Assembly: GCA_964035545.1 (NCBI GenBank)
Contig: OZ037766.1
Coordinates: 33,087,773-33,151,772, forward strand
DNA: 64,000 bases
Source of the DNA: Bugula neritina
Lineage: Eukaryota; Bryozoa; Gymnolaemata; Cheilostomatida; Bugulidae
Reading direction: 5' to 3'
Shown here piece after piece: positions 12,215-26,590 of this stretch. The notes below the pieces were generated by a model that was given only the letters and a program-made list of their open reading frames with translations, searched no databases and was not told the DNA's origin. The position numbers and the translations under genes were made by a program. Position 1 is the first letter of the stretch, and each line of letters opens with the position of its first letter.

Positions 12215-14187
12215 GTATCTTGTGTGTTTATCATATTGTGACTTTTAAAGTAAGATTTGCAAGCAAATATTTATATAATTTTAAACTTATATATTTATTT
12301 TATATAATCAGAAGCTGACCAAAGGTTTGCTGACAGTAAACCTAGACCTGAGAAGACATGGACTAAGCTACAACATCTGGTACTGAGTATGTTATGTAGA
12401 AAGTAGGGAAGGAATTTGTGTTGTGATTGAATTACGTACGCTGATTGAAGACAGACTCTGTGTCAGATTTCTAGTTATGGTGAAACACATCACCTGATAA
12501 TAAACTTATGTTGACCTTGACATGTGAAAGATAGAGTATAGAGGACTTACTCATATAATATAATCTGTATTCAGGAGGCATATAATTTATCTAGTAGTGA
12601 ATTTAGTGCAGATGTACTGGCATATATAACATACAGTGTATAGTATACATCCACAGAATATTAACTATTGTAACAATGTTAAAATGCAGAGTTGTAACTT
12701 GTTAATATTATCCCCAGGAATGATTGTTGATAACTTAATTAAATCAGAGCACCTGGATTATCACTGTATTTATACATGTTTAGTTTATTAAGGTAAAGGT
12801 GTCAAATATTTATTCAATCATGTGCAGGTATAAATAATTTGATTCAATTTAACTCCAAAATGTTCCAATCTATCACAGAATCTATCAAAGCTGAGACTTG
12901 AAAGACTACCATGTTGCAATAACTTGGTAAATAAATATTCTGTGTATAACAGCTACAATGTGTTATTTAATGTTCTTTAGCTACTTGTTCTTATATAGTC
13001 ATTTATGTATACAACATGGCTGTGTGTATATTATATGATGTAATGTAATTTGATATGAGGATAAAGTTTCTGATAGATCAAATGATAGGATAAATATCTG
13101 CATTAAACCAGTTTAAACAGGATTCATGTCATGTGACAGAAATAGCCTGTGTTCTATCATTTTATTAAAGACAGGCATAGCCCGTGTTCTATTATCTTAT
13201 TAAAGAAAAATACAATAGCAGTTGTAGGCATCATTTCTATGTCATTAGAACACAGTTTATATCTGTGACTCCCAAATGTTTATAGTTCAATGTTTTATGT
13301 ATAAACTTTAATACTGTGTGTTTATTTTATTGAAACCTCAAATTTCAACTCTTAAATATTTAACAGAAAGATGTCATGCCAGATGTTTCTCTGTTTACTG
13401 CAGTGTTGATTTAACACAGTTTGCTTTCCAGCTCCTTTTACCATCACCAAAGTATATCGATATCATGTAACTCTATACTATCTGTAATTGCCTGTGGGTG
13501 TAGTATATTTAATTCATTTTAGTTTGTTATAGAAATTGATACTTTGCTAAACCAAACAGATGTTGATATTTAACTTGTCAGTATTATTAGGATATAAACT
13601 GACACAAAGACGTAGTTCAACAAGAAACTAGTAGAGTATTTTTAACCCTGACTTTCAGCAAAGATAATTTAACCACGTATTGTAGTATCATGGGTATACA
13701 AACCAAATTTTTCTTTGACTCTTTATTGATTCTCATGTCAATAACAAGTTCTGTGAAAAGCTACCAGTATTATATACTAAGTCATAATATTCTACATATA
13801 TAGTAGACAATACAATATTTTTACAATAGTATAATTTGTTGTTAAAGCTAATTAAGTATAAAAGCAAGCCTTCAATTTGAGTTATTCACATCGTCTACTT
13901 TCTCACATGCAGAGTAACTCACTTTAAATATTTACAGAGAATTACAAAAAAAGGAAAATAAGGTGAGTTTGATGTAGTTAAGATATGCATTGTACTTTTG
14001 TTAGTATACATGCAGCTGCTAAAATGAACTCATATAATAGTAGAATATTTGGCAAAAAGCTTAGAGCTATTTATTAAATGATTTAGTTTGTTTTTAATTT
14101 TAATCTTTTGCTGCGTATGTCAGCCATGCATGTTGAACTGATGTCTCCAGTGAAAGTTAGTGACAGAAGTCATTGGCAGAGTTGTAT

Positions 14188-17100
14188 CTAGCTACAGAGG
14201 TCATTGGCAGAGTTGTATCTCAGTGTTTTATCAGCACATGTAGAGAACAGTAGAAAGTGTATTCTCTCTCCTCTGGTATTTGGTCTAGCTTCAACAGTCC
14301 TGGAAAATGTACACAGTAAATGTTATAGCAAGCTGTACTATATATAGAAACAGTGACAACTGAAATCTAATATTTACATTCTTGCAGCATTTTATTACCT
14401 TATTTTATAACTTAATTGTGTATTTTACTACAAAATTATTAGCTGTTCGACCAAACTATAGAGAAAAACATTACCTGTGTAACTTCATAAAAGGACACTT
14501 TAAGAAACAGGCAACTCACCTATTTCTGGGTGCCTGAAACTTAACATTTGAGTATTCTGTCTCGTGACCAACCAGTCTCTCTCAGTTCATCTCTTAGTTT
14601 ATCAGGAACTTCCTTAGTGACTAAAGAGAAGGTCTTGTCAGTTGGCCAATAGACTGTCAGCTCATTTTTCTTACACGTATACCAAGTTTCTATCTCAGAA
14701 GACATGTTGCAGTCTAAATAAAATTAGTAAATATTCTAGTTTAAATAGTGATGACATTATTTTTCTCAATTTACCAATAATAATACAACAACAATAAAGT
14801 TACCATGAGCACAGATTGTTTGAAGGTGTCTCTTTTGCTGAGATATGGAAGGTATCAGGAACTCTCTGTTGTATGCATTCTTTACAAGCTGACAAGAAAC
14901 ATCATATCTATTCACAAACATCAGTCTCCTTGTTATCGGTGATTCTGTAAGTAAATATAAATAAAACACGGGATATAATGTGATCCTTGTTTATAACGCA
15001 AATAGGAAGTATTTTACTTTAATTTGAATGACCATGCATGACAATATACAGCATAATCAAAACCCCAAGTATATAACAGCATGAACTTGTATAATTAAAA
15101 CTTATAATATGCTAATAAATATATTAACATTATGTTATACCACATGATTACTCAATTCTTCATCTTAGCAGAAGTTCTATTATGATGACCTTTATTTGGT
15201 TTCTCCTCAAATATATTTGTTGAATTGACCGAATAGGTAAAGTAAATTAAGCTATAAAGTTGAGAAAAATACATTTTCATTTAAGTTTATTAAAATCATG
15301 ACTTACTCAAAACATTGATGTTGTAGACAGAACACTGTATAAAGAACTTGTGACTTCCTTCAGATAGATATGCTGTGGAGGAACATCCTGGTAAAGTGTA
15401 TGTGGTTGTACTCTGTCCTGGATCCAAGTATACAGTCACATTATGAGGCTCGCAGATATCTGAACCTGTATATGTTGAGAGGAATTTCCTGACTATAATA
15501 AACTTACTTAAAAGTTGACATAGATAATATTCATAAATTGGTCTTTGGATAAACCTAATTAGTAGATACAGTGTGATTTCATGCAAATATTTACAATATA
15601 GCAGCTAAGTTCTAATGTGACATAATTTGCAAACATTTAGATGTAGCTGTGATCGATTATAGAATAATTTAGTATGTATTCTATGTATATTTAGTCTATG
15701 TATATATGTATTCTATATTCTCACCACTCAACTTGTAGATGCCTTCACTCCACATACCAACATACACATCCTCTCCTACTTTCAGTAGAGAATATGGCTT
15801 GTCTGGTAATTGAGAGCTGATTGTACAGGAAGTCTCTCCATCAAAACACACAGGACCTACTTGTTTACTATTCAAATCTAACAGTCTGAGTACCTTGTTA
15901 TTATAATCAGCAACAAGATACATGTTGTACCCAACTCTTGTTATTCCTGAAGGATAATAAAACCTGGATGTATTGAAACTTCTATCAACATAACCAGAAG
16001 ATAATGAACCTGCTAGTTTAATGTTTGTAACAGATCCATCGGCATCCCAACTGACTTGAGATATGTAATGGTTATTAATCACTAGTAACTTGTTGTCAGC
16101 CCAAACTAAGTAACTAGGGTAGTTGAAACCTGAGTTAATAACAGTACTCAGTTCTCCTGTGTGAAGGTCTACAGATCTCAGTGCATGGTTATATCTATCA
16201 GTAACTAACAACCTGTCTGGGTTTCTAACATCTATCTCAATACCATAAGGGTAAATCAGTTTACCAGTACCTACTCCACCCTCAACATACCCCCATCTGC
16301 CACATGTCCCTGCTAAGGTACGTAAGCTGTTATCTACTCTGTTTAACATCTTAATACAATACTGGAAAAAATCTGCTACAGCTACATGAGTTTTATTCAC
16401 TTGTTTAAACCCTGCAATAGAACTTGACTGAATAGTTGCTAGAGTTGTAGGAGTTGTCCCATCTGTAGTGTTAAGGTATTCCCAGGTACTAAACATAATA
16501 CTCCCATCATCTCTGTACAGGTCCAGCTCCATGTGGTAAATGGCCTCATCAGTGTTAAGGAATATTTCTGGTTTGTTGAATGAAACACTGAAAGTAAGTT
16601 AAGCAGGTTCAACCATTAATACTGAATAGGAATGTTTTATTTTTGACTAAAACTCATTCAAACAAAGTATGATATACTGTGTTGTTATTCAAGATCACTC
16701 AATACCCTAATTTGCACTAAATGTGTGTATCAAGTGTGTCAATTAGTCTGATTATTATCTTAATGTTTTATAAAAGAATTACGACCTTCTTTGTCTAACT
16801 TAAACTTTATGCTTTGCTTCATTTCCAGCCAAAAATGTTATAACATCCAAAAATATATATAAATTTACTTCTATTTAAATTTATACTATCTAAATTGCTT
16901 TGCTTATAGTGCATGTTTATAAATTTAAGCATTTAAAAATGTGTTACATTAAAACTGTAATCATACGCAGTAAATTTAAGTCAATAAACTTGGGCTCAGG
17001 AGTTGACTGTAGAAGAAACAGGGATGGAAGGGAAAGAGATGGGGGGGGGGGAGATAGAGGTTAACAAAGTTGAAAAATCACAGAGCAAACAAAAGGTGAC

Positions 17101-18851
17101 TTTACCTTGAGGTCTGACAATCCATCAGTTTGAGTAGTGCTACTAGAATCTACAATATAAAGTGATGTGATCTGATCACAAATAAATGTCTGCTTCACTT
17201 TTGTACACAGCAAGATACTGCAGGGAGCAATTACTCCACTGCTTTCTCAATAAAATATTTCATTATATTGTGTAACAATTATTTCTTCTAAATCTAATAA
17301 CAGACACTTATAGTAGCCATAACAGGTGTATAATTATGTGATGTAATAATTAGTTATAATAATTAGTTATATATATATAAATAAATACTTACAACCAATC
17401 TAACGCTCTTTTATAATAATATAGTGTGTATACATATTATTATATAACACAGTGTAAACTACACAGTATATTGTATAGTGTGTATATATATTATTATATA
17501 ATACAGTGTAAACTACACATTATATTGTATAGTGTGTATACATATTATTATATAATACAATGTAAACTACACAGTATATTGTATAGTGTATATATATTAT
17601 TATATAATACAGTGTAAACTACACAGTATATTGTGTAGTGTATACATATTATTATATAATACAGTGTAAACTACACATTATATTGTATAGTGTGTATACA
17701 TATTATTATATAATACAGTGTAAACTACACAGTATATTGTATAGTGTGTATACATATTATTATATAATACAATGTAAACTACACAGTATATTGTGTAGTG
17801 TATACATATTATTATATAATACAGTGTAAACTACACATTATATTGTATAGTGTGTATACATATTATTATATAATACAATGTAAACTACATAGTATATTGT
17901 ATAGTGTGTATACATATTATTACATAATACAATGTAAACTACACAGTATATTGTATAGTGTATACATATTATTATATAATACAGTGTAAACTACACATTA
18001 TATTGTATAGTGTGTATATATATTATTATATAATACAGTGTAAACTACACATTATATTGTATAGTGTGTATACATATTATTATATAATACAATGTAAACT
18101 ACACAGTATATTGTATAGTGTGTATACATATTATTATATAATACAATGTAAACTACACAGTATATTGTATAGTGTGTATATATTATTATATAACACAGTG
18201 TAAACTACATAGTGTATTGTATAGTGTGTATACATATTATTATATAATACAGTGTAAACTACACATTATATTGTATAGTGTGTATATATATTATTATATA
18301 ATACAATGTAAACTACATAGTGTATTGTATAGGGTGTATACATATTATTATATAATACAGTGTAAACTACACAGTATATTGTATAGTGTGTATATATATT
18401 ATTATATAATACAGTGTAAACTACATATAGTATATTGTATAGTGTGTATACATATTATTATATAATACAGTGTAAACTACACAGTATATTGTATAGTGTA
18501 TACATATTATTATATAACACAGTGTAAACTACACAGTATATTGTATAGTGTGTATATATATTATTATATAACACAATGTAAACTACACAGTATATTGTAT
18601 AGTGGGTATATATTATTATATAATACAATGTAAACTACACAGTGTATTGTATAGTGTGTATACATATTATTATATAACACAATGTAAACTACACAGTATA
18701 TTGTATAGTGTGTATACATAGTTTATTCATAAATTTAATATAAAGAATATATACCATAGGCTACTATATATAATATCTTAATATAATATGAATAATATCT
18801 CATGGTATGCATTCAGATACTCACAATAAAGTACAAATACTGTCCCATCAT
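14188..18851 (-). CDS. Secreted NHL beta-propeller protein, copy C (C-terminal frameshift)
   Basis: Minus-strand exons 18825-18851 (MMGQYLYFI), 17106-17149, 15725-16587, 15307-15465, 14804-14944, 14520-14713 and 14188-14299. Splice sites and phases match the other copies. Exon 6 has the same 2-bp GA deletion as copy A, so the frame stops at TAA 14541-14543 after about 468 residues and exon 7 is untranslated. The NHL propeller in exon 3 is intact, with its own variants (SSSIAG, ADFFQY, RWGY, KLIYPYG, DRYN, NYPSY). It may make a shorter secreted protein or be decaying; only expression data would tell. Confidence 0.78.
17420..18722. repeat. 54-bp minisatellite, copy C (largest)
   Basis: About 24 copies of the 54-base unit in intron 1. 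Higher-order periodicity is visible: blocks of three variants (ACATTATATTG, ACAGTATATTG, and a unit lacking GTG) recur, as expected after unequal exchange. Confidence 0.9.
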
Positions 18852-19102
18852 CTCCTTCTGTTATTATGTAATGCTATTGTTATTCCTGCTACTCTTACTC
18901 AATATACTGAAATAAAGTTTATACTTCCTATATACTTCTCATATGTGTGATATGTTTATATAGAAACCAGTCACATGACAATTGATCAACTCAAGACATG
19001 ATAAACAGAGCAGATATTTACAGAACCAGAGATATTAGGAGCAGGAAACAGAGTCCTGGATACAAATGTGTTTTATTTGGGTGTCTGACATGCTGTCTGG
19101 CA

Positions 19103-19216
19103 GTGTATCAGTATGTCAGTATGTCAGTATGTTAGTATGTTAGTATGTTAGTATGTTAGTATGTCAGCATGTCAGTATGTCAGTATGTTAGTATGGCAGT
19201 ATGTTAGTATGTTGTG
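19103..19216. repeat. 8-bp microsatellite upstream of gene C
   Basis: About fourteen units of GTTAGTAT/GTCAGTAT with a few one-base variants. Confidence 0.85.
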
Positions 19217-21366
19217 TGTTTATCATATTGTGACTTTTAAAGTGAGATTTGGTAGTAAATATTTATATAACTTTAAACTTATATATTTATTTTATATAAT
19301 CAGAAGTTGACCAAAGGTTTGCTGACAGTAAACCTAGACCTGAGAACACATGAACTAAGCTACAACATCTGGTACTGAGTATGTTATGTAGAAAGTAGGG
19401 AAGGAATTTGTGTTGTGATTGAATTACATACACTGATTGAAGACAGACTCTGTGTCAGATTTCTAGTTATGGTGAAACACATCACCTGATGATAAACATA
19501 TGTTCACCTCGACATGTGAAAGGTAGAGTATAAAGGATTTTGTTATGATCTGTATTCAGGAGATAAATAATTTATCTAGTAGTGAATTTAGTGCAGGTGT
19601 ACTGGCATATATAACATACAGTGTATAGTATACATCCACAGAATATTAACTATTGTTAACAATGTTAAAATGCAGAGATGTAACTTTTTAATGTTATTCC
19701 CAGCAGGAATGACTGTTGATAACTTAATTGAATCAGAAGACCTGGATTGTTACAGTATTTATACATGTTTAGTTTATTAAGGTGAAGGTGTCAAATATTT
19801 ATTCAATCATGTACAGGTGTAAATAATTTGATTCCATTTAACTCCAGAATGTTCCAATCTATCACAGAATCTATCACAGCTGAGACTTGTTAGACTAGCA
19901 TGTTGCAATAACTTGGTAAATAAGTATTCTGTGTAAAATGGCTACAATAAATTATTCAATGTTCTTTAGCTATTTATAGTTTCTATATATAGTCACTTAT
20001 GCATACAAGATAGCTGTGTGTATATTATATGATGTAATGTATACAAGATGGCTGTGTATATATTATATGATGTAATGTATACAACATGGCTATGTGTGTA
20101 TATTATATGATGTAATGTATACAACATGGCTGTGTGTGTATACAATATGATGTAATGTAATTTGATGTGAGAATAAAGTTTCTGATAGATCAAAGGATAA
20201 GATAAATATCTGCATTAAACCAGTTTAAACAGGATTCATGTCATGTGACAGACATAGTCTGTGTTCTATCATCTTAATAAAGACAGACAGAGCCTGTGTT
20301 CTATCATCTTATTAAAGAAAAATACAATAGCAGTTGTAGGCATCATTTCTGTGTCATTGGATAGAACACAGTCTATATCTGTGACTCCCAAATGTTTATA
20401 GTTCAATGTTTTATGTATAAACTTTAATACTGTGTGTTTATTTTATTGAAACCTCAAATTTCAACTCCTAAATATTCAACTGAACTGCACATATCATACA
20501 GAGTGTTTCTCTGTGTACTGCAGTGTTGATTTAACACAGTTTGCTTTCAAGTCCCTCTTTACTATTACAAAGTATATCAATATTATGTAACTCTATACTA
20601 TCTGTAATTGCCTGTGGATGTAGTATATTTAATTCATTTTAGTTTGTTAGAAAGTGATACTCTGCTAAACCAATCAGATATTGATATTTAACTAGTCAGT
20701 ATTATTAAGATATAAACTGACATAAAGAAGTAATTCAACAGGAAACTAGTGGAGTATTTTTAACCCTGGCATTCAGCAAAGACAATTTAACCACATTGTA
20801 GTATCATGGACAAACACCTATGCTTTTCTTTGACTCTTTATTGATTTTGATATCAAGAACAAGTTCTGTGAAAAGCTACCGCAGTATTATATACTAAGTC
20901 ATAATATTCTACATATATAGTAGACAATACAATATTTTTACAATAGTGTGCAATTTGTTGTTAAAGCTAATTAAGTATAAAAACAAGCCTTCAATTTGAG
21001 TTATTCACACCGTCTACTTTCTCACATGCAGAGTAACTCACTTTAAATATTTACCGAGAATTGCAAAAAAAGAAAAATAAGGTGAGTTTGATGTAGTTAA
21101 GGTATGCAGTGTACTTTTGTTAGTATACATGCAGCTGCTAAAATGAACTCATATAATAGTAAAATATTTGGCAGAAAGCTTAGAGCTATTTATTAAATGA
21201 TTTAGTTTGTTTTTTATTTTAATCCTTTGCTGCGTATGTCAGCCATGTTAAACTGATGTCTCCAGTGACAGTTAGTGACAGAAGTCATTATGACAGAGCT
21301 GTATCTAGCTACAGAGGTCATTGGCAGAGTTGTATCTAGCTACAGAGGTCATTGGCAGAGTTGTAT

Positions 21367-24300
21367 CTAGCTACAGAGGTCATTGGCAGAGTTGTATCTC
21401 AGTGTTTTATCAGCACATGTAGAGACCAGTAGAAAGTGTATTCTCTCTCCTCTCGCATTCGGTCTAGCTTCAACAGTCCTGGAAAATGTACGGTACAGTA
21501 GAAGTCTTAAGACACAATAAAATAATATATGGTAACAGTGACAACTAAATCCTAATATTATACATTTTTGCAGAATTGTATTTCCTACTTTATTTTTGTG
21601 ACTTATTTGTGTATTTTATTATAAAATTATTAGCTGTTCAACAAAACTATAGAGAAAAACATTACCTGTGTAACTTCATAAAAGGACACTTTAGGAAACA
21701 GGCAACTCACCTATTTCTGGGTGCCTGAAACTTAACATTTGAGTATTCTGTCTCGTGACCAACCAGTCTCTCTCTCAGTTCATCTCTTAGTTTATCAGGA
21801 ACTTCCTTAGTGGCTACAGAGAAGGTCTTGTCAGTTGGCCAATAGACTGTCAGCTCATTATTCTTACACGTATACCAAGTTTCTATCTCAGAAGACATGT
21901 TGCAGTCTAAACAAAACACAAAAATATTCTATTTTAAATACTGATGACATTATTTTTCTCAATTTACCGATAATAATACAACAACAATAAAGTTACCATG
22001 AGCACAGATTGTTTGAAGGTGTCTCTTTTGCTGAGATATGGAAGGTATCAGGGACTCTCTGTTGTATGCATTCTTCACAAGCATACAAGAAACATCATAT
22101 CTACTCACAAACATCAGTCTCCTTACTATTGGTGACTCTGTATGTAAATATAAATAAAACATGAGATATAATATAATCTTATACCACAAATAGCTTCTTA
22201 CGTTACTTTGAATGACCCACCATACATGAAAGAATACAAATCCCTATATGGTATAACAGCACGAATTTATATAATTAAAACTTATAATATGCTAATAAAT
22301 AGATTATTGTACTGGGTGATCACTAATTCTTCATCTTAGCAAAAGCTCTATAATGTTGACTTATTTTATTTGGCTTCTCCTCAGATATGTTTGTTGAATT
22401 GATCAAATAGGTAAAATGAATTCAGCTATGAAATTGAGAAAAATACATTTTCATTAGGGTTTATGAAACGTATGACTTACTCAAAACATTGATGTTGTAG
22501 ACAGAACACTGTTTAAAGAATTTGTGACTTCCTTCAGATAGAAATGTTGCGTAGGAACATCCTGGTAGAGTGTAGTAAGTCTTACTCTGTCCTGGATCCA
22601 AGTGTACAGTCACATTATGTGACAAACAAACCCCTGAAACCATAAGTCAGACATGCAAAAAGATTTGCTGATTATTTAAGTCTTCTTTGATTGTTCTAAA
22701 ACCTTATATAAAATAGTCAAGTGAAAACTGTTTGTCAATGGGTCATTTTACTTAATTTAGTACACACTCAAAATCTTCAGTTTTTGGCTATTTTTCACAA
22801 TTCAGCTGGTAATGAACATGGTTTTTTGGATAAAACTAGTAAAACACCAATAAATACACCTAAATAATCAAAGTTCTTTTTAGTTTTGCTTCATTTCCCA
22901 TGTTTTTCTCTAATTATTCAGCTAGTTTTGGTCACGGACCGTTACGGTTTTTTCGTAACGGTCTGCACATATAGAATATTAAGTGCATATGACAATGACT
23001 TGTGCTTTAATGTTGGGGAATCCCCTTCCAGCCTTTTCTGTTATGCGTAGTTAAGACCAGCACATAAAAATACCGTGTATAGTAAATTTCAATTGATTTT
23101 GAGCAAACTTTAATGTTAGGTCATAAGTTGCTGGTGTGTACTAAATAAAGTAAACTGACTCCAATGTAAAATAATTGCCCCCACTGGGAATCGAACCGAG
23201 TCCTCTGGCTTGCAAGCAAGTGTGCTACCATTACACCACCGGGGCCACTGGGTTAACTCAACACTACACCCTACCCAGTTCTCTGAACTCCACTGGCCTA
23301 TCTACTACTCCTTCAGTCATCAGGCTCCAATGGCCTCTCAACTCCCTCGGAATATACTGCAACTACTACATTTCACTAAAGGCCGAAATAGCTTGTAAAA
23401 TAATTGCCCCCACTGGGAATCGAACCGAGTCCTCTGGCTTGCAAGCAAGTGTGCTACCATTTCACCGCGGGAGCCTCTGGGTAAACGCAACGCTACAGTT
23501 AATCCAATTACTCGAACTTCAAAACATATACAGCATTTGACAATATCATAAGTAGATATATAAATAAGTACACATAAATTGGTCTATTGATAGACTCACT
23601 TAGAGGTTACAACAGGTCCATTTGTAATTTCTATTCATATTTTAATTTCTAATATTTGAACTTATTGGCTATATAGTTTTTGATATACTTTAATAAGTTT
23701 ATATAATAATAGTTTGAATTTAGAAGATACATTATAATTTAAATTTTATCAACAGTGTGCAAAAATAAAATTAAGACACGTTCTTTATATGAGCTCACAC
23801 TCAGTATTTTTTAAACCAAAGAGCTGTGAAAACATAATTTTGTATCATTTTCACCATCTTGTTAGACAAAAACATTTTATAGAAATTGAAGTCACTGTAG
23901 TGTTTCACTAATATGATAACACACAGAATAGCTAGCTATTAGTTTGAGGGAGATTTATAGAAATTATATGACACGTTCAAACAGATGTATACTGATTGTT
24001 ACACACATATATTATAATATATTCCTCACCACTCAACTTGTAGATACCTTTATCCAAAGTACCAACATACACATCCTCTCCTACTTTCAGTTTAGACAAT
24101 GGATAGCCTGGTAATTGAGAGCTGATTGTACAGGAAGTCTCTCCATCAAAACACACAGGACCTACTTGTTTACCATTCAAATCTAACAGTCTGAGTACCT
24201 TATTATGATCAGCAACAAGATACATGTTGTACCCAACTCTTGTTATTTCATTAGGATAATAAAACCTGGATGTGTTGAAACTTCCATCAACATAACCACG

Positions 24301-26590
24301 AGATAATGAACCTGCTAGTTTAATGTTTGTAACAGATCCATCTGCACCCCAACTGACCTGGGATATGTAATGTTCATTACTCACTAGTAACTTGTTGTCA
24401 GCCCAAACTATATTCCTAGGGTATCTGAAACCTGAGTTAATAACAGTACTCAGTTCTCCTGTATGAAGGTCTACAGATCTCAGTGCATGGTTATCTCTAT
24501 CAGTAACTAACAACCTGTCTGGGTTTCTAACATCTATCTCAATACTATAAGGATAGCTTAGCCTACCAGTACCTACTCCACCCTCAACATACCCTCTACT
24601 ACCACATGTCCCTGCCAAGGTGCGTAAGCTGTTATCTACTCTGTTTAACATCTTAATACAATGCTGGGAATAATCTACTACAGCTACATGAGTTTTATTC
24701 ACTTGTTTGAACCCTGTAATAAAACTTGACTGAATAGTTGCTAGAGTTGTAGGAGTTGTCCCATCTGTAGTTTTAAGGTATTCCCAGGTACAAAACATTA
24801 TACTCCCATCATCTCTGTACAGGTCCAGCTCCATGTGGTAAATAGGCTTTTCAGCGCTAAGGAATAGTTCTGGTTTGTTGAATAAAACACTGAAAGTAAG
24901 TTAAACTGGTTCAACCATTACTGAGTGGGAATTTAATTTTTGACTAAAATTCATTCAAACAAAATATAATATACTGTATTGTTTATTCAAGATCACTTTA
25001 TACCTTAATTTGCAATAAATGTATTTTCTGCCATATATTCTACTCATTACGTTATAGAAGATTATTCTCTTAGTATTTTATAAAAGAATTACGGCCTTCT
25101 TCATCTAATTATGTTTTATGCTTTGCTTCATTTCTAGCCAAAAATGTTTTAACATCCAAACTGGCAAAAAATATGTAAAGTTGCTTCTATTGAAATTTAT
25201 AGGCTACTGTCTAAATTGCTTTGCTTATAGTGCATGTTTATAAATTTAAGCGCTTAAAAACGTGTTACATTAAAACTGTAATCATACAGTAAATTTAAGT
25301 CAATAAACTTGGGCTCAGGGAATGGGCTGTAGAAGAAACAGGGGTGGAGGGAAGAAAATGAAGAGGGGAGGTAGGAGTTAGCAACTACAGAGCAAACAAA
25401 AAGTGACTTTACCTTGAGGTGTGACAATCCATCAGTTTAAAGAGTGCTACTAGAATCTAAAATATAAAGTGATGTCATCTAATCACAAATAAATGTCTAC
25501 TTCACTTTTGTACACAGCAAGATACAGGAAGCAATGACTCCACTGCTTTTTCAATAAAATATTTCATTATATTGTGTAACAATTATTTCTTCTAAATCTA
25601 ATAACAGACACTTATAGTAGTCATAGCAGGTGTATAATTATGTGATGTAATAATTAGTTATAATAATCAGTTATAATAATTAGTTATAATAATTAGTTAT
25701 ATATACTATAAATAAATACTTACAACCAATCTAACGCTCTTTTTATAATAATATAGTGTGTATATGTATTATTATATAGCACAATGTAAACTATATAGTA
25801 TATTGTATAGTGTGTATACATATTATTATATAACACAATGTAAACTACACAGTATATTGTATAGTGTGTACATATTATTATATAACACAATGTAAACTAC
25901 ACAGTATATTGTATAGTGTGTATACATATTATTATATAATACAATGTAAACTACACAGTATATTGTATAGTGTGTATACATATTATTACATAACACAATG
26001 TAAACTACACAGTATATTGTATAGTGTGTATACATATTATTATATAATACAAGGTAAACTACATAGTATATTGTGTAGTGTGTATACATATTATTATATA
26101 ATACAATGTAAACTACATAGTATATTGTATAGTGTGTATACATATTATTATATAATACAATGTAAACTACATAGTATATTGTATAGTGTGTATACATATT
26201 ATATAATACAATGTAAACTACACAGTATATTGTATAGTGTATACATATTATTATATAATACAATGTAAACTACATAGTATATTGTATAGTGTGTATATAT
26301 ATTATTATATAATACAATGTAAACTACACAGTATATTGTATAGTGTGTATACATATTATTATATAATACAATGTAAACTACACAGTATATTGTATAGTGT
26401 GTATATATATTATTATATAACACAGTGTAAACTACATAGTGTATTGTATAGTGTGTATACATAGTTTATTCATAAATTTAATATAAAGAATATATAGGCT
26501 ACTATATATAATATCCTAAATATAATATGAATAATATCTCATGGTATGTATTCAGATACTCACAATAAAGTACAAATACTGTCCCATCAT
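21367..26590 (-). CDS. Secreted NHL beta-propeller protein, copy D
   Basis: Complete seven-exon model on the minus strand: 26564-26590 (MMGQYLYFI), 25413-25456, 24030-24889, 22481-22633, 21997-22137, 21711-21906 and 21367-21478, about 510 residues. Exon 6 has the full GA run and joins exon 7 in frame (NR, then TVEARPNARGER). Exon 4 starts GVCLSHNVTVHLDPG, which is more divergent than in the other copies, and its acceptor is TTTCAG. NHL variants include SSFITG, VDYS, RLSYPYS, DRDN, SNEH, YYPNE and GTLDK. Secreted, function unknown. Confidence 0.82.
23177..23246 (-). mobile_element. tRNA-related sequence (SINE head or degenerate tRNA), copy 1
   Basis: 70 bases on the minus strand with an A-box-like TGGTGTAATGG and a perfect B box GGTTCGATTCC, and near-complementary ends (GGCCCCG / TGGGGGC). 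The anticodon arm does not form a standard 5-bp stem with a 7-base loop: the sequence around CTTGCTTGCAAG folds better with a loop of about 4 bases. It is therefore more likely a tRNA-derived short interspersed element than a working tRNA. The sequence shared with the second copy extends past the tRNA 3' end (AATTATTTTAC). Confidence 0.6.
23406..23475 (-). mobile_element. tRNA-related sequence (SINE head or degenerate tRNA), copy 2
   Basis: Second copy of the tRNA-like unit about 230 bases from the first, same strand. The 3' half is identical, including the B box and the AATTATTTTAC tail. The 5' end differs (GGCTCCCGC). The same objection to a canonical anticodon arm applies. Confidence 0.58.
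25752..26462. repeat. 54-bp minisatellite, copy D
   Basis: About 13 units of the 54-base repeat in intron 1. Confidence 0.9.

Larger units (their letters stand above)
8095..14165. repeat. Tandem segmental duplication, copy B
   Basis: Second unit, about 6.1 kb. Its spacer (11877-14165) is nearly base-identical to that of copy A in part (for example 5800-6720 against 11930-12845). The 640-base segment with exon 1a is missing; the junction reads CAATCAATC followed by TAACGCTCTTTTATAATAAT, and the same junction occurs in C, D and E. Confidence 0.85.
14165..21300. repeat. Tandem segmental duplication, copy C
   Basis: Third unit, about 7.1 kb, enlarged by the longest 54-bp minisatellite of the array. 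Intron 2 (16737-17350) is almost identical to the same part of copy A (3950-4570), including a long G run, while other parts resemble copy B or D. The spacer 18853-21300 carries no gene; near 20001-20165 there are about four copies of a 36-38 base motif containing ATGGCTGTGTGTATATTATA. Confidence 0.85.
22640..23990. other. Unique insert-like intron 3 sequence of copy D
   Basis: This part replaces the 200-base intron 3 found in the other copies and shares no sequence with them. Besides two tRNA-related elements it holds a perfect small palindrome at about 22936-22965 (ACCGTTACG ... CGTAACGGT). I see no exon in it. Confidence 0.7.

Noticed and set aside
23177-23475. Functional tRNA genes
   Set aside because: A and B boxes are good, but the anticodon arm cannot form the standard 5-bp stem with 7-base loop, and the two copies share flanking sequence beyond the tRNA.
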